Shown one piece after another: positions 11,607-22,824 of a stretch of DNA of 64,000 nt. The notes beneath the pieces were generated by a model. It was not told the origin of the DNA. It searched no databases and saw only the letters and a list, made by a program, of their open reading frames with translations. Origin of the DNA: Bolinopsis microptera. Taxonomy: Eukaryota > Ctenophora > Tentaculata > Lobata > Bolinopsidae. The stretch lies in contig NC_087074.1 of the NCBI RefSeq assembly GCF_026151205.1, positions 8,163,726 to 8,227,725 on the forward strand, read 5' to 3'. The position numbers and the translations under genes were made by a program. How positions within the stretch are numbered: the first letter of the stretch is position 1; each line of letters starts with the position of its first letter.

Positions 11607-14600
11607 CTACCAACAGTGCAGGTTTTTGATGAACTTCTTGACGTTCTCAATGATCCTTTTGTTGTTCTGATCCTCCAACAAGCCCAGACAAGGTGACACT
11701 AAGTCTTCTAAGTGATACAACACCGTGTCACCTTGCTCATTGCAGGGGATAGAGGTTAGGAATTGGGTGATGGTAATTATTGTACTATCTTCTTGCTGTG
11801 ATTTCAGTTCAATGATAGCCTTAATTTCAATCAAAACAAACTTCAGCACTTGTTCTTTCATTTCTTTTAGAGTAGTTACATCCTTAGTGCTGGTGGGCAC
11901 TTCTGCTTCAGAAATAGACTCGAAAAGAGCACTTACAAGTTCATTTGGTCCAGTCTCTGCAACATACCAAATATGTGGTAAGACATTTGATTTAAAACAG
12001 CTGACATTAACCATCTTTTTTACTAGAAATGACCCAGGATAGGGTGCCTTTATTGGGATTTTTCCGGTCTCAATAATTTCATATTTGTGATGAAAATATC
12101 TTTGCAGGATTTGAAACCTTTTCTCATCTGTATAATGGCAATTTATACCAATAGCTGTTAACACATAGGCACACATATTGCCAATCTCAGCATCATCGGT
12201 ATCAAAATCACAGATAACTGGATCCCAATAGCGATACAGCAGAGCAGTGAAAAGTTTGTCTTTGAAATGATAGAACTGGTCTGTGTCTGGTACCTTAAGA
12301 ATCACTTTATACAGTGTGGATAATAGAACACCCAACATTTTACTCTTGCTGTTAACATTATATAATATTGCCAGTAAGGGCATCATTTGTTGACTGAGCA
12401 GGTGCTTTACATCATCTTTACTACCTTTATCAACAGCTCCAAGACAAACTACAGCAAAATCTGAAGCATAATGTTCAGGGCAAACTGTGACTGCAAAGAA
12501 AGTAGAAAGTGCAGAGAAAGCTGGAGCTAGTAATTTAATATCAATTCCAATGTTCTTCTCAATCATCTTTCCGATTATCAAGAATGAGTTCCCCATCATA
12601 TCATATTTAAAGCAGCGGTTTCTGATTTTGCTATTGTTGCAAACAAATAGTATTCCTTCAATGATTGCTCTCACGACTCTAGATCCTCGAGTGACATTCA
12701 TGTCTTTAGCTCTGTCATCTTCGTCCATAAGAAGTGCAATGACCACAACAGCAGCTTCTACACATGAAAACTTTGATTGATTAAGTTCAACTGAAGTTAT
12801 TGCAATAGAACTGTTGATTATTTTAACAACAGTCTTGGTAAGGTTCAATAGATTATCTTTGCTAATCTTGACTGACTTAGCCTTCTTTAAAATCATTGAA
12901 ATGGTCTTCATAGCTGCAGTCCAGGTGTACAATCCGTTTTCAATTTGTGATCCTTTCTGTTCCTGACCCCTTTTGAATGCACTTGCTAAAAAATGAACAA
13001 CTTCAGAGCTTAGAGAACTTAGTATTTCTATCATTAAACTAGTAGAATTGCGGCAGCAACAAGCAGCGTGAACAACATCAATGCCAAGATGTACAATTCC
13101 ACAGTTTGCTTTTGGCTGTTTCATAATTGTAAAAATGTGCTTTACAAGAGGCAAAATTGGTCTAATAAGTTCAACATCCTCTGTTCTGAGGAGGATTGCT
13201 TTAATTGCATTGAGACAACAAATTTTTTCACCATCGCTTCTTGATTGATCCATGATAATATTACACAAGATTTCGATGCCACTAAACTTGGAGAGATTTT
13301 TTACAGCAACATTCTTGTCTGCATGAATTGCAATTGATTCTATGATATCAAGAACAAAAAGCGACTGCTCTGATTTTCCCCTCTGCAAAGATTTCCAATG
13401 TTTCTGTGGGATAACAATTCCATTGAAAAATTTGTCCAAAAACTCTATGTTTTCAGAAAAAGGAGGCACTTCAGTAGCCATCATGACAATTTTCAATTCA
13501 TTCCACTCATTAGCAGCCAGTCGATCATTAATGTATTGAGACATCTCATCGAAGCTTTCGCCATCCAAGAATCTAGCAAACAGTTGCAGTGGTAAATCAC
13601 CAAAGAGGTCATGTGAATAACCTGAAAAGCTTTCATTTAGAAATTATAGATTTATGCTAGGAGTCGTTCACATGTTACGTAATCAGCAAAGAGGGGGGTT
13701 TCAAATGATTACGGTTGATTGAGGGGCAGGGGGTTTCAAAATTAAACATGCCAGGTCCTTAGGTTTGGATCTCTGGTCCAAAAAAAGTTGTTTCGGGATC
13801 TGATTTTGGGTAAATCAGTCTTTAGCTTCAGATCTAAGGGTTCAATATAAATAACAGGTGCTTGAGACTATCAATTTCGAAATTTATGTTACAAGACAAA
13901 TCATACATTTTCTGGCATTTAACCAGATGATGGAAATTTCATAACGTTTCAGGAGTAAGGGGGGTTGGGTCTTTCAGAGGCGGCTATTGAGGGCGTCCAG
14001 GCGTCCAGGCGTCCAGGCGTCCATGGACGCCCTAAAATTATTATCTGGTGACTGGTGCTTGAAAATAGAAATAGTGATTAGTAATGGTATTCGGAAATAT
14101 CTAACCGCAATATAAGCTCTCTATTCATTCATACGTTCGAATGTAAGCGCACGCATGATCTTTGTGAAATTTTGTGTTGTAGGGTGTCCAATCCTCGTTT
14201 GGACAACTTAGACGTGCAGTTTTAACACATAGTTAATTGTCCCAATTGTAAACGGTACAAAGCACATCAAGCGCATCCACTACAGGTAATCTATGTGATT
14301 TGGTTGTCCAGGACACCTTGCAATCTGAACTGTTATGTTTATTTGCTGTCGCCTGTGACACATTACATACAAGAGAACAACAAATTCACTGTGGCCTGTG
14401 TGTAACTGTAATGTACTTTGGAATAATTTAATTAATTAATTAACTCTCTGCTATGGTAATGGTATTGTATGCAGTCATCGGTGAATAGACATCGGCAGTT
14501 TAGGGGGGGGGGGGGGAAGCTTGGGGCGGCCCCCAAGCCCCACTCCCCAAGTCGGTCGGACACCCAACAAAACTGCCAGCCAGCTCCCACAAGCCGCCTC

Positions 14601-14984
14601 TGGGGTCTTGACTATGGCAGATTAAAAGGGGAGGGGTAAAAATAGCTTTAAAATTTGTAGCTGAATATGTGAACGACCCCAGTTATATTGCCATGCACAT
14701 GGTAAAAATATTTAAAAGAGATACAAAAAATTTTAATTATTACTACTGTTAAGCCACAATATCTCCTATTGTATGCCGTTAACATAGATGGTAGACCTGA
14801 CTTGACAAGATAAACTGAAAATAGGTAAGACCACCATCAGAATCTAAAAGATTTCCAGCTACTTATGTAACTGAAAAATATATACTCATAAAGTGCTGTA
14901 TAAAATGTGACTTAATTTATTTGTTTATTTCATATAGCATATAACTGATAATGTACCTTGGAAGAGATCACGATGAAGTTCCAT
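11607..14984 (-). CDS. Tandem family copy D: complete armadillo-like protein, about 680 aa
   Basis: Two exons. Exon 1 is 14984-14957 (MELHRDLFQ, donor CAAG|gtacat). Exon 2 is 13621-11607, after acceptor gcttttcag. The phase-1 join gives a Gly codon and 680 residues. The intron of about 1.3 kb contains a hAT-type element. The protein is predicted to be nearly all helix, with repeated ~40-residue hydrophobic helical pairs typical of armadillo/HEAT folds. It has no signal peptide or membrane span. Conserved family blocks are IPQKHWK (~90), LKVPDTDQF (~440), PGSFLVKKM...CFKSNVLPHIWY (~520-545) and the C-terminal FLTSIPCNEQGDTVLYHLED. This is the only full-length intact copy of the four seen here. 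I do not recognise the family; it may be lineage-specific. No regulatory site is evident. Confidence 0.75.
13975..14602. mobile_element. hAT-like MITE in the intron of copy D
   Basis: Ends CAGAGGCGGCT and AGCCGCCTCTG are perfect inverted repeats of the CAGRGGCGG type known from hAT transposons. The 8-bp flanks are GGGTCTTT (13967-13974) and GGGTCTTG (14603-14610). They match at 7 of 8 positions, as expected for a hAT target duplication. At 628 bp it is too short for a transposase. It includes a GGCGTCCA tandem repeat (about 13989-14022) ending in the palindrome GGCGTCCATGGACGCC, and a G-run beside a GCTTGGGG/CCCCAAGC hairpin near 14500. Confidence 0.8.
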
Positions 14985-15794
14985 TCTTTGTAGCTTAGAT
15001 CTTGACAGCAAAGATCCTTTCTAGCTGTGATAGGTTTGGCAGATAAAACCAGATAAAATATGGTGGAAAGAATCGAAAGAATTGAAAAAATTGTATTGGT
15101 TTGTTCATATTCGAGGGTGTCTAATTATATAAATAGACAATTACCATTTTTTTAAATATTTGTGTGTTTGAACAATTTTCTGTTTTTAAGGCCAGATGGG
15201 GGGTGGTATTCAATCAAAGTGATCAGATCGTCATCCACCAACATGCTTGTTACCGCCTAATGAGTCTCATTGTTGCTCGCTAGCGAATAGCTCCCGATGA
15301 GATTACTGATTGGGTGATGGAATCACTGATTAAGTGCCAAGATCACGTGTCTGCAATATCTTAAAAGGGTCACAACTCGGTTAAATTGTAAACAACCAAC
15401 TTGAAATTTATCAAACTTCAATTATCAAACCAAACATGTCTAGAAACTTTGAAGCTCCTAGCTGGAAGCGTTCTCACTATGGTGACAATAGCGAAAAAGA
15501 GGGATTGACGTGCCACACCCACTGTAATTAATTAAATTTGACGAAACTTTGCCTCTGTTCTTGAAGTATGAGGTTAACTGTCTTAATATAACAAAATTTG
15601 GGTTTAAGTTAACCTCATGTTTTAAGAACAGAAGCAAATATCAAAATTCTGAACAATGGAATTGTTGGTAACAGTACAAGTAATGGAACACCTGTGCCAA
15701 GTTTCAGATCCTGGGTGCGGCCAGTGCACAGTGGGCCAGAACAGTGGGTCATGCTATATTAGGCATATTTCTGGGCATTGGACATACTGAATGT
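14985..15794. other. Region upstream of copy D
   Basis: Presumed promoter and 5' UTR of copy D at the left side. No other open frame or RNA gene can be supported. Around 15560-15630 there is an imperfect inverted repeat (GAAGTATGAGGTTAACTGTC and a diverged reverse copy). Confidence 0.35.
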
Positions 15795-16760
15795 CATTTC
15801 ATTGGGTTAACCATAAAATATTCAAACAATATACACATAATATAGCAATGACCCTATATAAAATTCTGTAAAAATGGTACAAATTTAGAAACTGAGGTAA
15901 AAATAAAAATAAAACCCTTTGTAATAATATATATAAAAACCACTAAATCACATCACAACAAAAAGTAGTTTAGACCCCCATCCAACTAGAGCACTCCATG
16001 ACCTTTTAGGGTTTAAGAGTGTTGATCAGGTTAAGGTCCAAATCACTTATTGCCGTGGGTGGAAGGGTTCTGGTACCTCTGTACCCCCTGATAGAGATTA
16101 TACAGGTTCTGAGTAGATCAAAACGCAGTCTGCGTCTGACAAATGACATCACATCACAATACCGTTGGCCTTTCTTTAGGCTGATCTTTTCAGCGAGATG
16201 TTTTAGAAACTGTGAAGCCTCAGTTGCCATTCCTCCTGTAGTACTGAACACCAGTGGCGTGAAGGTAGCCTTTTCAACATTGAGGACTCTGTCATTGTAC
16301 TCACGTTTTTTGCTTTTCTCGTGAGATTGGTACATCTGTGAGATGCTCTTGTCACTGTTGGACTGGGCTTGAGGGTGAAGTACCCTTACATCTGTGAATG
16401 CCCTGTCCAGCGGCAACCAAAACGATCTCGCACTGATGTCCAGTCTTGCACCATCTGTCTATTTGTTCCATTAGATAGTTCAAGTGTGTGAGGAACGGAG
16501 AGAAGCTGGGGTTCTGTTTCAACGTCTTTGCAAACAGTGGTTAGGAGTTCAGCTATTGTATCTCTTAGTGAATTGTGTCTAAGTGAAACGTAGCCTCCGA
16601 TTTTGCAGGTTAGAGTATGGTTGATATGATTTTGATTTCCACATACACATAGGGAACTTCTGTTAGCTGTAGACAGTGTAAGATTATATCTGAGTGAGAG
16701 GGCATCAAAGAATTCTTGTTTGTTAAGGACATACCCACATGCTTTTAGAGGGAGTTAACC
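15795..16760 (-). pseudogene. 5'-truncated RLE-type retrotransposon copy
   Basis: On the minus strand this reads the C-terminal part of the same family as the complete element at 22825-26562. It starts with LKACGYVLNKQEFFDALSLR (about 16755), followed by the zinc-binding CVCGNQNHINHTLTC and RHN motifs of the restriction-like endonuclease. The frame shifts near 16420, and the last part (16416-16006) reads FTDVRVLHP... K..EYNDR... RLRFDLLR. The 3' UTR ends at about 15795 with TTGCTATATTATGTGTATAT, the same terminal sequence as the complete element. The PD of the nuclease core is lost (NRQMVQD), and RT and PHD regions are missing. It is a dead 5' truncation. Confidence 0.75.
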
Positions 16761-17149
16761 TGTGTCAAATTTACGTTTTAGAGCAATTTCAGGGCCCTAG
16801 AATGCTTGGATACTTGTAAATTTGAGTTTTTCATCATTTTCAGATGCCTAATTTTGGCCCCAAAAATCGAGTTTTTGAAACAAGCTCATAAAGCGGCTTT
16901 GAGGTTATCTACTTGTAGCTACAGACTTCTTGTGCACCCAGATATCTTTCTTTTTGAAATTGGACAAAAAATGGCTGAGTTATGGGCAAGACGCGTATGC
17001 CCAAATATGGGCGTGTGCACAAAATTCAGCCGTTTTTGCTACATAATGTGGGTAAAAATGTATATTTTTCAATGAAACCACTTTCAGGGTATTGATTGAT
17101 TGAAATAAATGTTCGTGCACATACAGAATGAATGGTTAATAATTTAATA
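16761..17149. other. Repeat remnant with a GCGTATGCCCAAATATGGGC core
   Basis: No gene. GCGTATGCCCAAATATGGGC near 16990 also occurs near 8152 inside the small transposon of copy C, with similar flanking text. The two places therefore share an old dispersed repeat. Confidence 0.4.
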
Positions 17150-17166
17150 TATATGTATATGAATGT

Positions 17167-18675
17167 ATGAAAGATGGCATATTTCCAGATGACCTTAAAG
17201 TTGGAAGGATTAGTCCCATTTACAAGAAAGATAACCAGGAACTCCTTGAAAACTATAGACCTGTATCAACGCTAGCTGTGTTTGGTAAAATATTTGAAAA
17301 GATTATATTCAATAGATTATACAGCTTCTTTCATTCACAGAACTCCTTATATGAAAACCAGTACGGATTCCGTAAAAATCACTCGACCAGTTATGCCCTA
17401 AATTACTCAGTGAACCACGTAGAATCTTGCCTCAAGAAAAAACAACACGTTCTTGGAATATTTATTGATCTTAGTAAAGCCTTTGATACAATATCACATG
17501 AAAAGTTACTGCATAAGTTAGAAAATTATGGAATCCGTGGAAATGCAAATAACCTTATAGCAAGTTACCTGTCGAACAGATACCAGTATGTCTCGGTATT
17601 AGGTGAAGAATCCGATAAACTTCCAGTAGTCTATGGAGTGCCGCAGGGGAGCTGTCTTGGTCCCTTACTTTTTATTATTTATATTAATGACATCCGTAAC
17701 TCATCAATTATAGGAAAGTTTATACTATTTGCCGACGACACTAACATATTTATAGAAGACACATGTGTCAAAAGACTATACGAAAAAGGAAATGAAGTTC
17801 TATCATTTGTGTACAAGTATATGAAACTAAACTTATTACATATTAACATTAAGAAATGTTGTTTTATTCATTTTAAACCCTCACGGGCCAAAGAGGAAGT
17901 AGAAAATGACGAGAACATACTAACTTTAAATAATGTAGTTATTAAAAGAGTTCAAGAAGCTAAATTTCTAGGCGTTATTATTGACGACCAACTTAACTGG
18001 AAATCACATACGCAGTCACTTAACTCAAAACTTAAATGCGAAGTAGGAAAGCTGTGCAGAATACGACACATTGTCCCAAAGCAGTATTATAAGGATTTAT
18101 ATCATACTCTATTTGAATCACATTTAGGATTTGGAATATCTGTGTGGGGTGGTATTAGCAATAACCGACTTGAACCTATCTTTAAAACACAGAAAAAGTG
18201 TATAAGAATTCTGTTTGGGGATAGAGAAGCTTACCTAGAGAAGTTTAAAACGTGTGCCCGAACACGACCTGTTGATAAGCAAAGACTGGGGGTGGACTTT
18301 TACCAAAAAGAACACTCCAAGCCCTTGTTTAAAACCCACAGGTTGTTGACGGTCCACAATCTGTACAAGTACACTTGTCTCTTAGAACTATTCAAAATTA
18401 ATAAGTTAGAGGAACCATTATCACTGTACTCATCATTTAACAGGTCACCACGACGAGAGGATTATTTCATTACATCACAACCATCCTCACAATTCATCTA
18501 CCAATCATCCTACATGTGGAACAGCTGTCGACAAACATCAAGTAAGATAAGTTTTAATACTCCGACAAACGGGTTTAAGAATATATTGAAAATTGCCTTA
18601 CGAGAATTGCAATTCAAGCATGATACACTTGATTGGTGTGAGCTTAATTTTGCCACAAATGAGCTCAAGTTCTGA
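17167..18675 (+). CDS. 5'-truncated LINE reverse transcriptase (jockey/CR1-like group)
   Basis: An intact 502-residue frame. It begins inside the RT fingers (GIFPDDLKVGRISPIYKK, then NYRPVS) and continues through FIDLSKAFDTI, YGVPQGSCLGPLLF and the catalytic FADDT to FLGVIIDDQLNW and the thumb, ending with the ...FK...L block usual for this group. These are RT domains 1-7 in order. The endonuclease and ORF1 that a full element carries are missing, so it is a 5'-truncated insertion starting near 17150. The frame has no stop, which suggests a recent insertion. It could not move without help. The ATG at 17167 is internal to the original ORF2. Confidence 0.85.
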   Translation: MKDGIFPDDLKVGRISPIYKKDNQELLENYRPVSTLAVFGKIFEKIIFNRLYSFFHSQNSLYENQYGFRKNHSTSYALNYSVNHVESCLKKKQHVLGIFIDLSKAFDTISHEKLLHKLENYGIRGNANNLIASYLSNRYQYVSVLGEESDKLPVVYGVPQGSCLGPLLFIIYINDIRNSSIIGKFILFADDTNIFIEDTCVKRLYEKGNEVLSFVYKYMKLNLLHINIKKCCFIHFKPSRAKEEVENDENILTLNNVVIKRVQEAKFLGVIIDDQLNWKSHTQSLNSKLKCEVGKLCRIRHIVPKQYYKDLYHTLFESHLGFGISVWGGISNNRLEPIFKTQKKCIRILFGDREAYLEKFKTCARTRPVDKQRLGVDFYQKEHSKPLFKTHRLLTVHNLYKYTCLLELFKINKLEEPLSLYSSFNRSPRREDYFITSQPSSQFIYQSSYMWNSCRQTSSKISFNTPTNGFKNILKIALRELQFKHDTLDWCELNFATNELKF

Positions 18676-19895
18676 TTTATGTGAGTTACTAAAATGACCA
18701 TATATCTTTTCTCATACATATAACCACTGCACTCCAACCAAAAACATTACTTACACCATACTCCACAAATGACATATATATATATACACAAACACACTAG
18801 TACCGAGCAATCGCACTGTAAAACATGCTCACGATACACTCAAAATTGGAAATATTCAACGGCTTGTATATGAAACTTACACTTACACTCAGTGTACACC
18901 CAGTGTTAACTAGTATTACACACTGGTAAACTCTACGTAACGCGCGAAAATAATAATTCTATGGAGTTTTCATTGTCACATTTCACGTCGACGGGATTAA
19001 ACGCGCGCGCGCGTAACATCTTATCTTACTGCTATCTCAACGAATAAACACACAACGACTTTGACAATTGACCGACGACTTAACGATTGTGAGTTATGAC
19101 GGACTTAACTGTATGGGTCAACTACTAAAACTGCATTGTATACTATCTTAATCATTATACTGGACATGAGATGACGAAGTATCTTGAGCAGCACTTTATA
19201 CCTCCACTTAGAACTTGATTAGTCACGAACAATAGAATCATTATAAATCAATACAATAAAACATCTTGATCAATAAATGCCTAGCAGCACCAGACAGCAG
19301 CCGTGTACCTTTTTCGACTCCACGGAGTCCCTGATGGACTTTTGTTTACTTTTGTTAATAATTTGACCGCAACCTTTCTTTCTCGAAACACAAATCCTAC
19401 TGTACTTCATTACAGTATTAAGATAATATAATATAAAGCAAATCATGTGAATATATGACTACGAAATAGATCTATAGACTTGTCCATAATATTTAATACC
19501 GTATTGATGGTTTTGAATTTTGTATATTGAATTTTAATGTGAAGCGTTTACTCTTCCCCCTCGGCAATTAATTAGAAAGTTAGATTAATGACAATAATTG
19601 CCAAATGACGTAGTAGATATAGATGTTCAATGTTGTAGAGTGATTTCAAGAGTAGTGGTCCACAGGGGCCCGAAAAAGCCGTACAGGCACTTGGGTCCTT
19701 ATCCTTGTCACTAGTCCCAATTGGATTCACTTTACACAAAACGTGAACGTTTACAATTTAGACGTACACATTGGCACGATATTTATTAGAAAGCAAACAG
19801 TATAAAATAATACGTGCGTGCGCGGCTTGAGCCGCGCCGCATAACAATTTATGCGTTTAGGGGCTGGAGTACGCGTGTTTACAGATTAATGAATT
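18676..19895. other. Non-coding region, LINE 3' UTR then unassigned sequence
   Basis: The first ~100 bp are probably the 3' UTR of the LINE, ending near a TATATATATACAC run at about 18773. The rest has no supported gene. CG-rich bits such as CGCGCGCGCG (about 19001) stand out against the AT-rich background. Confidence 0.4.
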
Positions 19896-21311
19896 GTTGC
19901 ATTGTAAATATTTAAAGTTGACGATATATTATGATTTAATAGTAAATTTTTCAAAGCTGGCTTTGGACTTAGGTAAAATTATAATTTATTTATTTAAAAG
20001 AAAAAACCACGGATAGTTTTTAATTTACATAGTCGTATAACTATAATCAAGTTAATCCTGTTTTCAAGAATGCGCGGCTTTGGCGGCCAGTTATTGACTT
20101 GTACATAAAATTGAATTTTAAATAGAAATGTGAATGTATTAAAATTTAAAACTTTCAAAACGGAGGCTTATAAATATTATTATATTATGATTGTAAAATA
20201 AAGGATAAAATTTTAAATTTGTTTCACTAAAATTTGTTTCACACTGTAGACCAAGCTCTGTGCACGGGATGCTTCCTGGAAGAATTCAGTTCTTTTAGCG
20301 GGGCACCCTACCTAAAGCCAAATTGAGATATAATAAATATATTCCTAGGGAAATAATCAGAAATCGAATTCGATTTCTGATATTAATTAATTCTGGTATT
20401 AATACCAATCAAATAATATGATATATAGGAGTAGTAACCATATTTACTATGCAAAATGCCCCAACCACATAGTGTAAATTTAATACATTTCTTTTAAAAA
20501 TATGATATTTTTATTTATTGCTCGCTCTGTTCACTGCACTGTTCAAGGGGAACAATTAAATTTTTACCGTACTGTTTACATTTGTTAATGCTAATTTCAT
20601 GTTCAGGTTTTATGGTATGGTATGTAGTGAAACAGGTTTTTTTGTGAAACAAATTTAAAATTTTATCCTTTATTTTACAATCATAATATAATAATATTTA
20701 TAAGCCTCCGTTTTGAAAGTTTTAAATTTTAATATATTCACATTTTTATTTAAAATTCAGTTTTATGTATAAGTCAATATTAACTGGCCGCCAAAGCTGC
20801 GTATTCTTGAAAACAGATTTAACTTGTTTATAATCATACGAAAACGTAAATTTAAAACTATCCGTGGTTTTAAAAAAAATAAATTGTAATTTTACCTAAG
20901 CCCTTCACATAGCCATGTGTATACGCGTACTGCGTGACGCGCTTGTTTTACAAATTGAATTTGCCGCCTTCGGCGGTCGCGCGCTTCTGCAAGTGAGAGG
21001 GCTCTGGTTAGAGCAACCTAAGCCCGAAGCCAGCTTTGTAAAATTTTTTATTAAATCATAATATATTAACGGGTGATACTCGTAAAATATTTGTAGCGCG
21101 ATGCACTACTGGGTCGCGCGCGCATCAAATAATGCTTCTCGCAACCACAGATTAAGCAGATCGGCGAAATGCGAAGGATTGACATCGTCAATCAAGTAAA
21201 ATATCTGTTCCATATATTGGACCGTCGACGAGTCCAACTCGGCGCGCGTCCTGGTAGGTTGTAAACCTACAAATAATATATCGTCATCATTAAATATTTA
21301 CAATGCAACAT
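19896..21311. repeat. Large imperfect inverted repeat (foldback structure)
   Basis: The left arm 19896-20227 is repeated in reverse complement at 20644-21311. Matching blocks are GTTGCATTGTAAATATTTA, AAGCTGGCTTTGGACTTAGG, CTGTTTTCAAGAATGCG, GGCGGCCAGTTA and AACGGAGGCTTATAAATATT. The right arm is longer because it contains two extra segments (about 20906-21019 and 21070-21270). The spacer is about 415 bp and has no gene. Confidence 0.8.
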
Positions 21312-21782
21312 TTTATTGTAATGGTAATTATTTGAATGGTGTAATGGTACATATTTGAAATTAAAATGAACGAATTTGTATTTCAAATTTTTATATCATT
21401 TATATTTCCATGATTACTTTAAAACAGTTCAAATATCGTTTTACTTAAGTCATACGTTGTATAACCCGCCGCGCACGAGTTCGCTGTTCCCCTGTATCGT
21501 AAAAACGCGATATTAACCTTTAATTTGCTTTTAACAGTTTCTTGTTTAACCTTTGACTTCACCTAATCATGTCACATGTGCTTTCGCGCTTCACACGGGT
21601 CGGCGGGCGCGCGCTACTACAAGCGCAAGAGCTCTGGATAGAGCAAACCTCTGTCCAGAGCGCGTCTTGCATGGTAAGGTATTGATTGACGATGTCAATC
21701 CTTCGTATCTCGCCGATCTGTGGTTGTGAAAAGCATTATTTGATGCGCGCGCGACCCAGTAGTGCATCGCGCTACAAGGTAA
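21092..21782. repeat. Second inverted repeat pair rich in GCGCGC
   Basis: TAGCGCGATGCACTACTGGG at 21094 onward, continuing through GATCGGCGAAATGCGAAGGA and TTGACATCGTCAATC, recurs in reverse complement at about 21676-21778. The arms are about 105 bp. The left arm sits inside the larger foldback structure, so the two structures interlock. A direct repeat also links about 20960-21010 with 21600-21645 (GCGCGC..., AGAGCTCTGGATAGAGCAA-like text). Confidence 0.8.
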
Positions 21783-21943
21783 GGTATAAACCTAAAATGT
21801 ACTTGCTCTATCCATGAGAGCCCTTCCCAGGAAACGTTACTGGTAGGGGCCAATTTTGAAAATAAAAGAAAACGTCTGGTTTCCAACAGAATATTTGCAG
21901 CAGTTGCGCGCGTGTCTTTACTGCGCAACGCACGCCGCGCACA

Positions 21944-22171
21944 ACTGCTACAAACTGCTACAAACTGGCACTAATTGCTACAAACTGGCACTGACTGCTA
22001 CAAACTGCTACTAACTGCTGCAAACGGCGCGCGAATGCGTGGGTATGATTGCAGCAGTTAGTAGCAGTTTGTGCCAGTTAGTGCCAGTTTGTAGCAGTTA
22101 GTAGCAGGTTGTGGCAGTTAGTGCCAGTTTGTAGCAGTTAGTAGCAGTTTGTAGCAGTTTGTGGCAGTTTC
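21944..22171. repeat. Head-to-head minisatellite with units CTACAAACTG / CAGTTTGTAG
   Basis: About eight units of ACTGCTACAAACTGGCACTA type run rightwards to about 22026. After a short GC-rich centre (GGCGCGCGAATGCG) about ten units of the reverse complement follow to 22171. The array is therefore one long quasi-palindrome able to form a hairpin. Confidence 0.85.
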
Positions 22172-22204
22172 TTTGCACTTTGCTCTTCCTGTGTGAGAGA
22201 CACC

Positions 22205-22319
22205 ATTGCAAGCATTCTTGAAAAAAATCTGTAATTAGGTTGTTGTAGAGCCCACAGTCCAGCCATGCACTGGAGAAAGCCTTCGCCCTGGCACCTTTCT
22301 TGATGATGGGGCAAGGCTT
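22205..22319 (+). pseudogene. Old RLE retrotransposon copy, first piece (before LTR insertion)
   Basis: The frame reads VEPTVQPCTGES...LDDGAR and continues after the LTR element at 32820 as LDIAAIGLWSPMEMAFFDIRV. It matches the endonuclease region of the complete element (ADRAAPDVSSRGLWSTFERT FFDV). The GGCTT target duplication of the LTR element lies at 22315-22319. A stop just upstream (near 22217) shows the copy is decayed. Confidence 0.7.
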
Positions 22320-22824
22320 TGTTAGAATCTTAATTCTATTTGTAGCTTGTTTTTGTACTTCATATTACTAACCCTGTATCTCACTTTAGCAAAGGTTTAG
22401 TTCCAGTGATTGTATATACAGTGTTGGGGTAAAGGGACTCCAGAAGGCAGACAAGGCTCGACTCCAGACTCTAGTTGAAGTAACAGAAGAGAGAGGAGTG
22501 TCCAGTGTTTAGTTGACTCCAGACTCTAGCGAAGCAGAAGGGAGAGGAGTGACGTTGTCGACTCCAGACTCTAGCGTAGCAGAAGGGAGAGGAGTGACGT
22601 TGTTTTAGTGATCCCACAGATTCCAGTCGACAGATACTATCTGTGTTCTGTGACGTGGAAAGAGTGGTAAGTAGTTTATAGTTATAGTTTAGTAGTTTAG
22701 TCTAGGAGTTCCCGCTTCCTCTTTCACTTTCATTTATAGTTTCACGTGGATTACCTTTCACTTTACTCACGGTAGTTTTCCCCCAGGGTTTTTATTATAG
22801 TTATCAGTTCCAGTTTAGTTGAAG
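22320..22824 (+). repeat. LTR1, 5' portion
   Basis: Matches 27636-28140 of LTR2. It contains three related blocks of CTCCAGACTCTAG...GAGAGGAGTG (about 22470-22585). The PHD/RT/RLE retrotransposon inserted after GTTTAGTTGAAG at 22813-22824. Confidence 0.85.
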
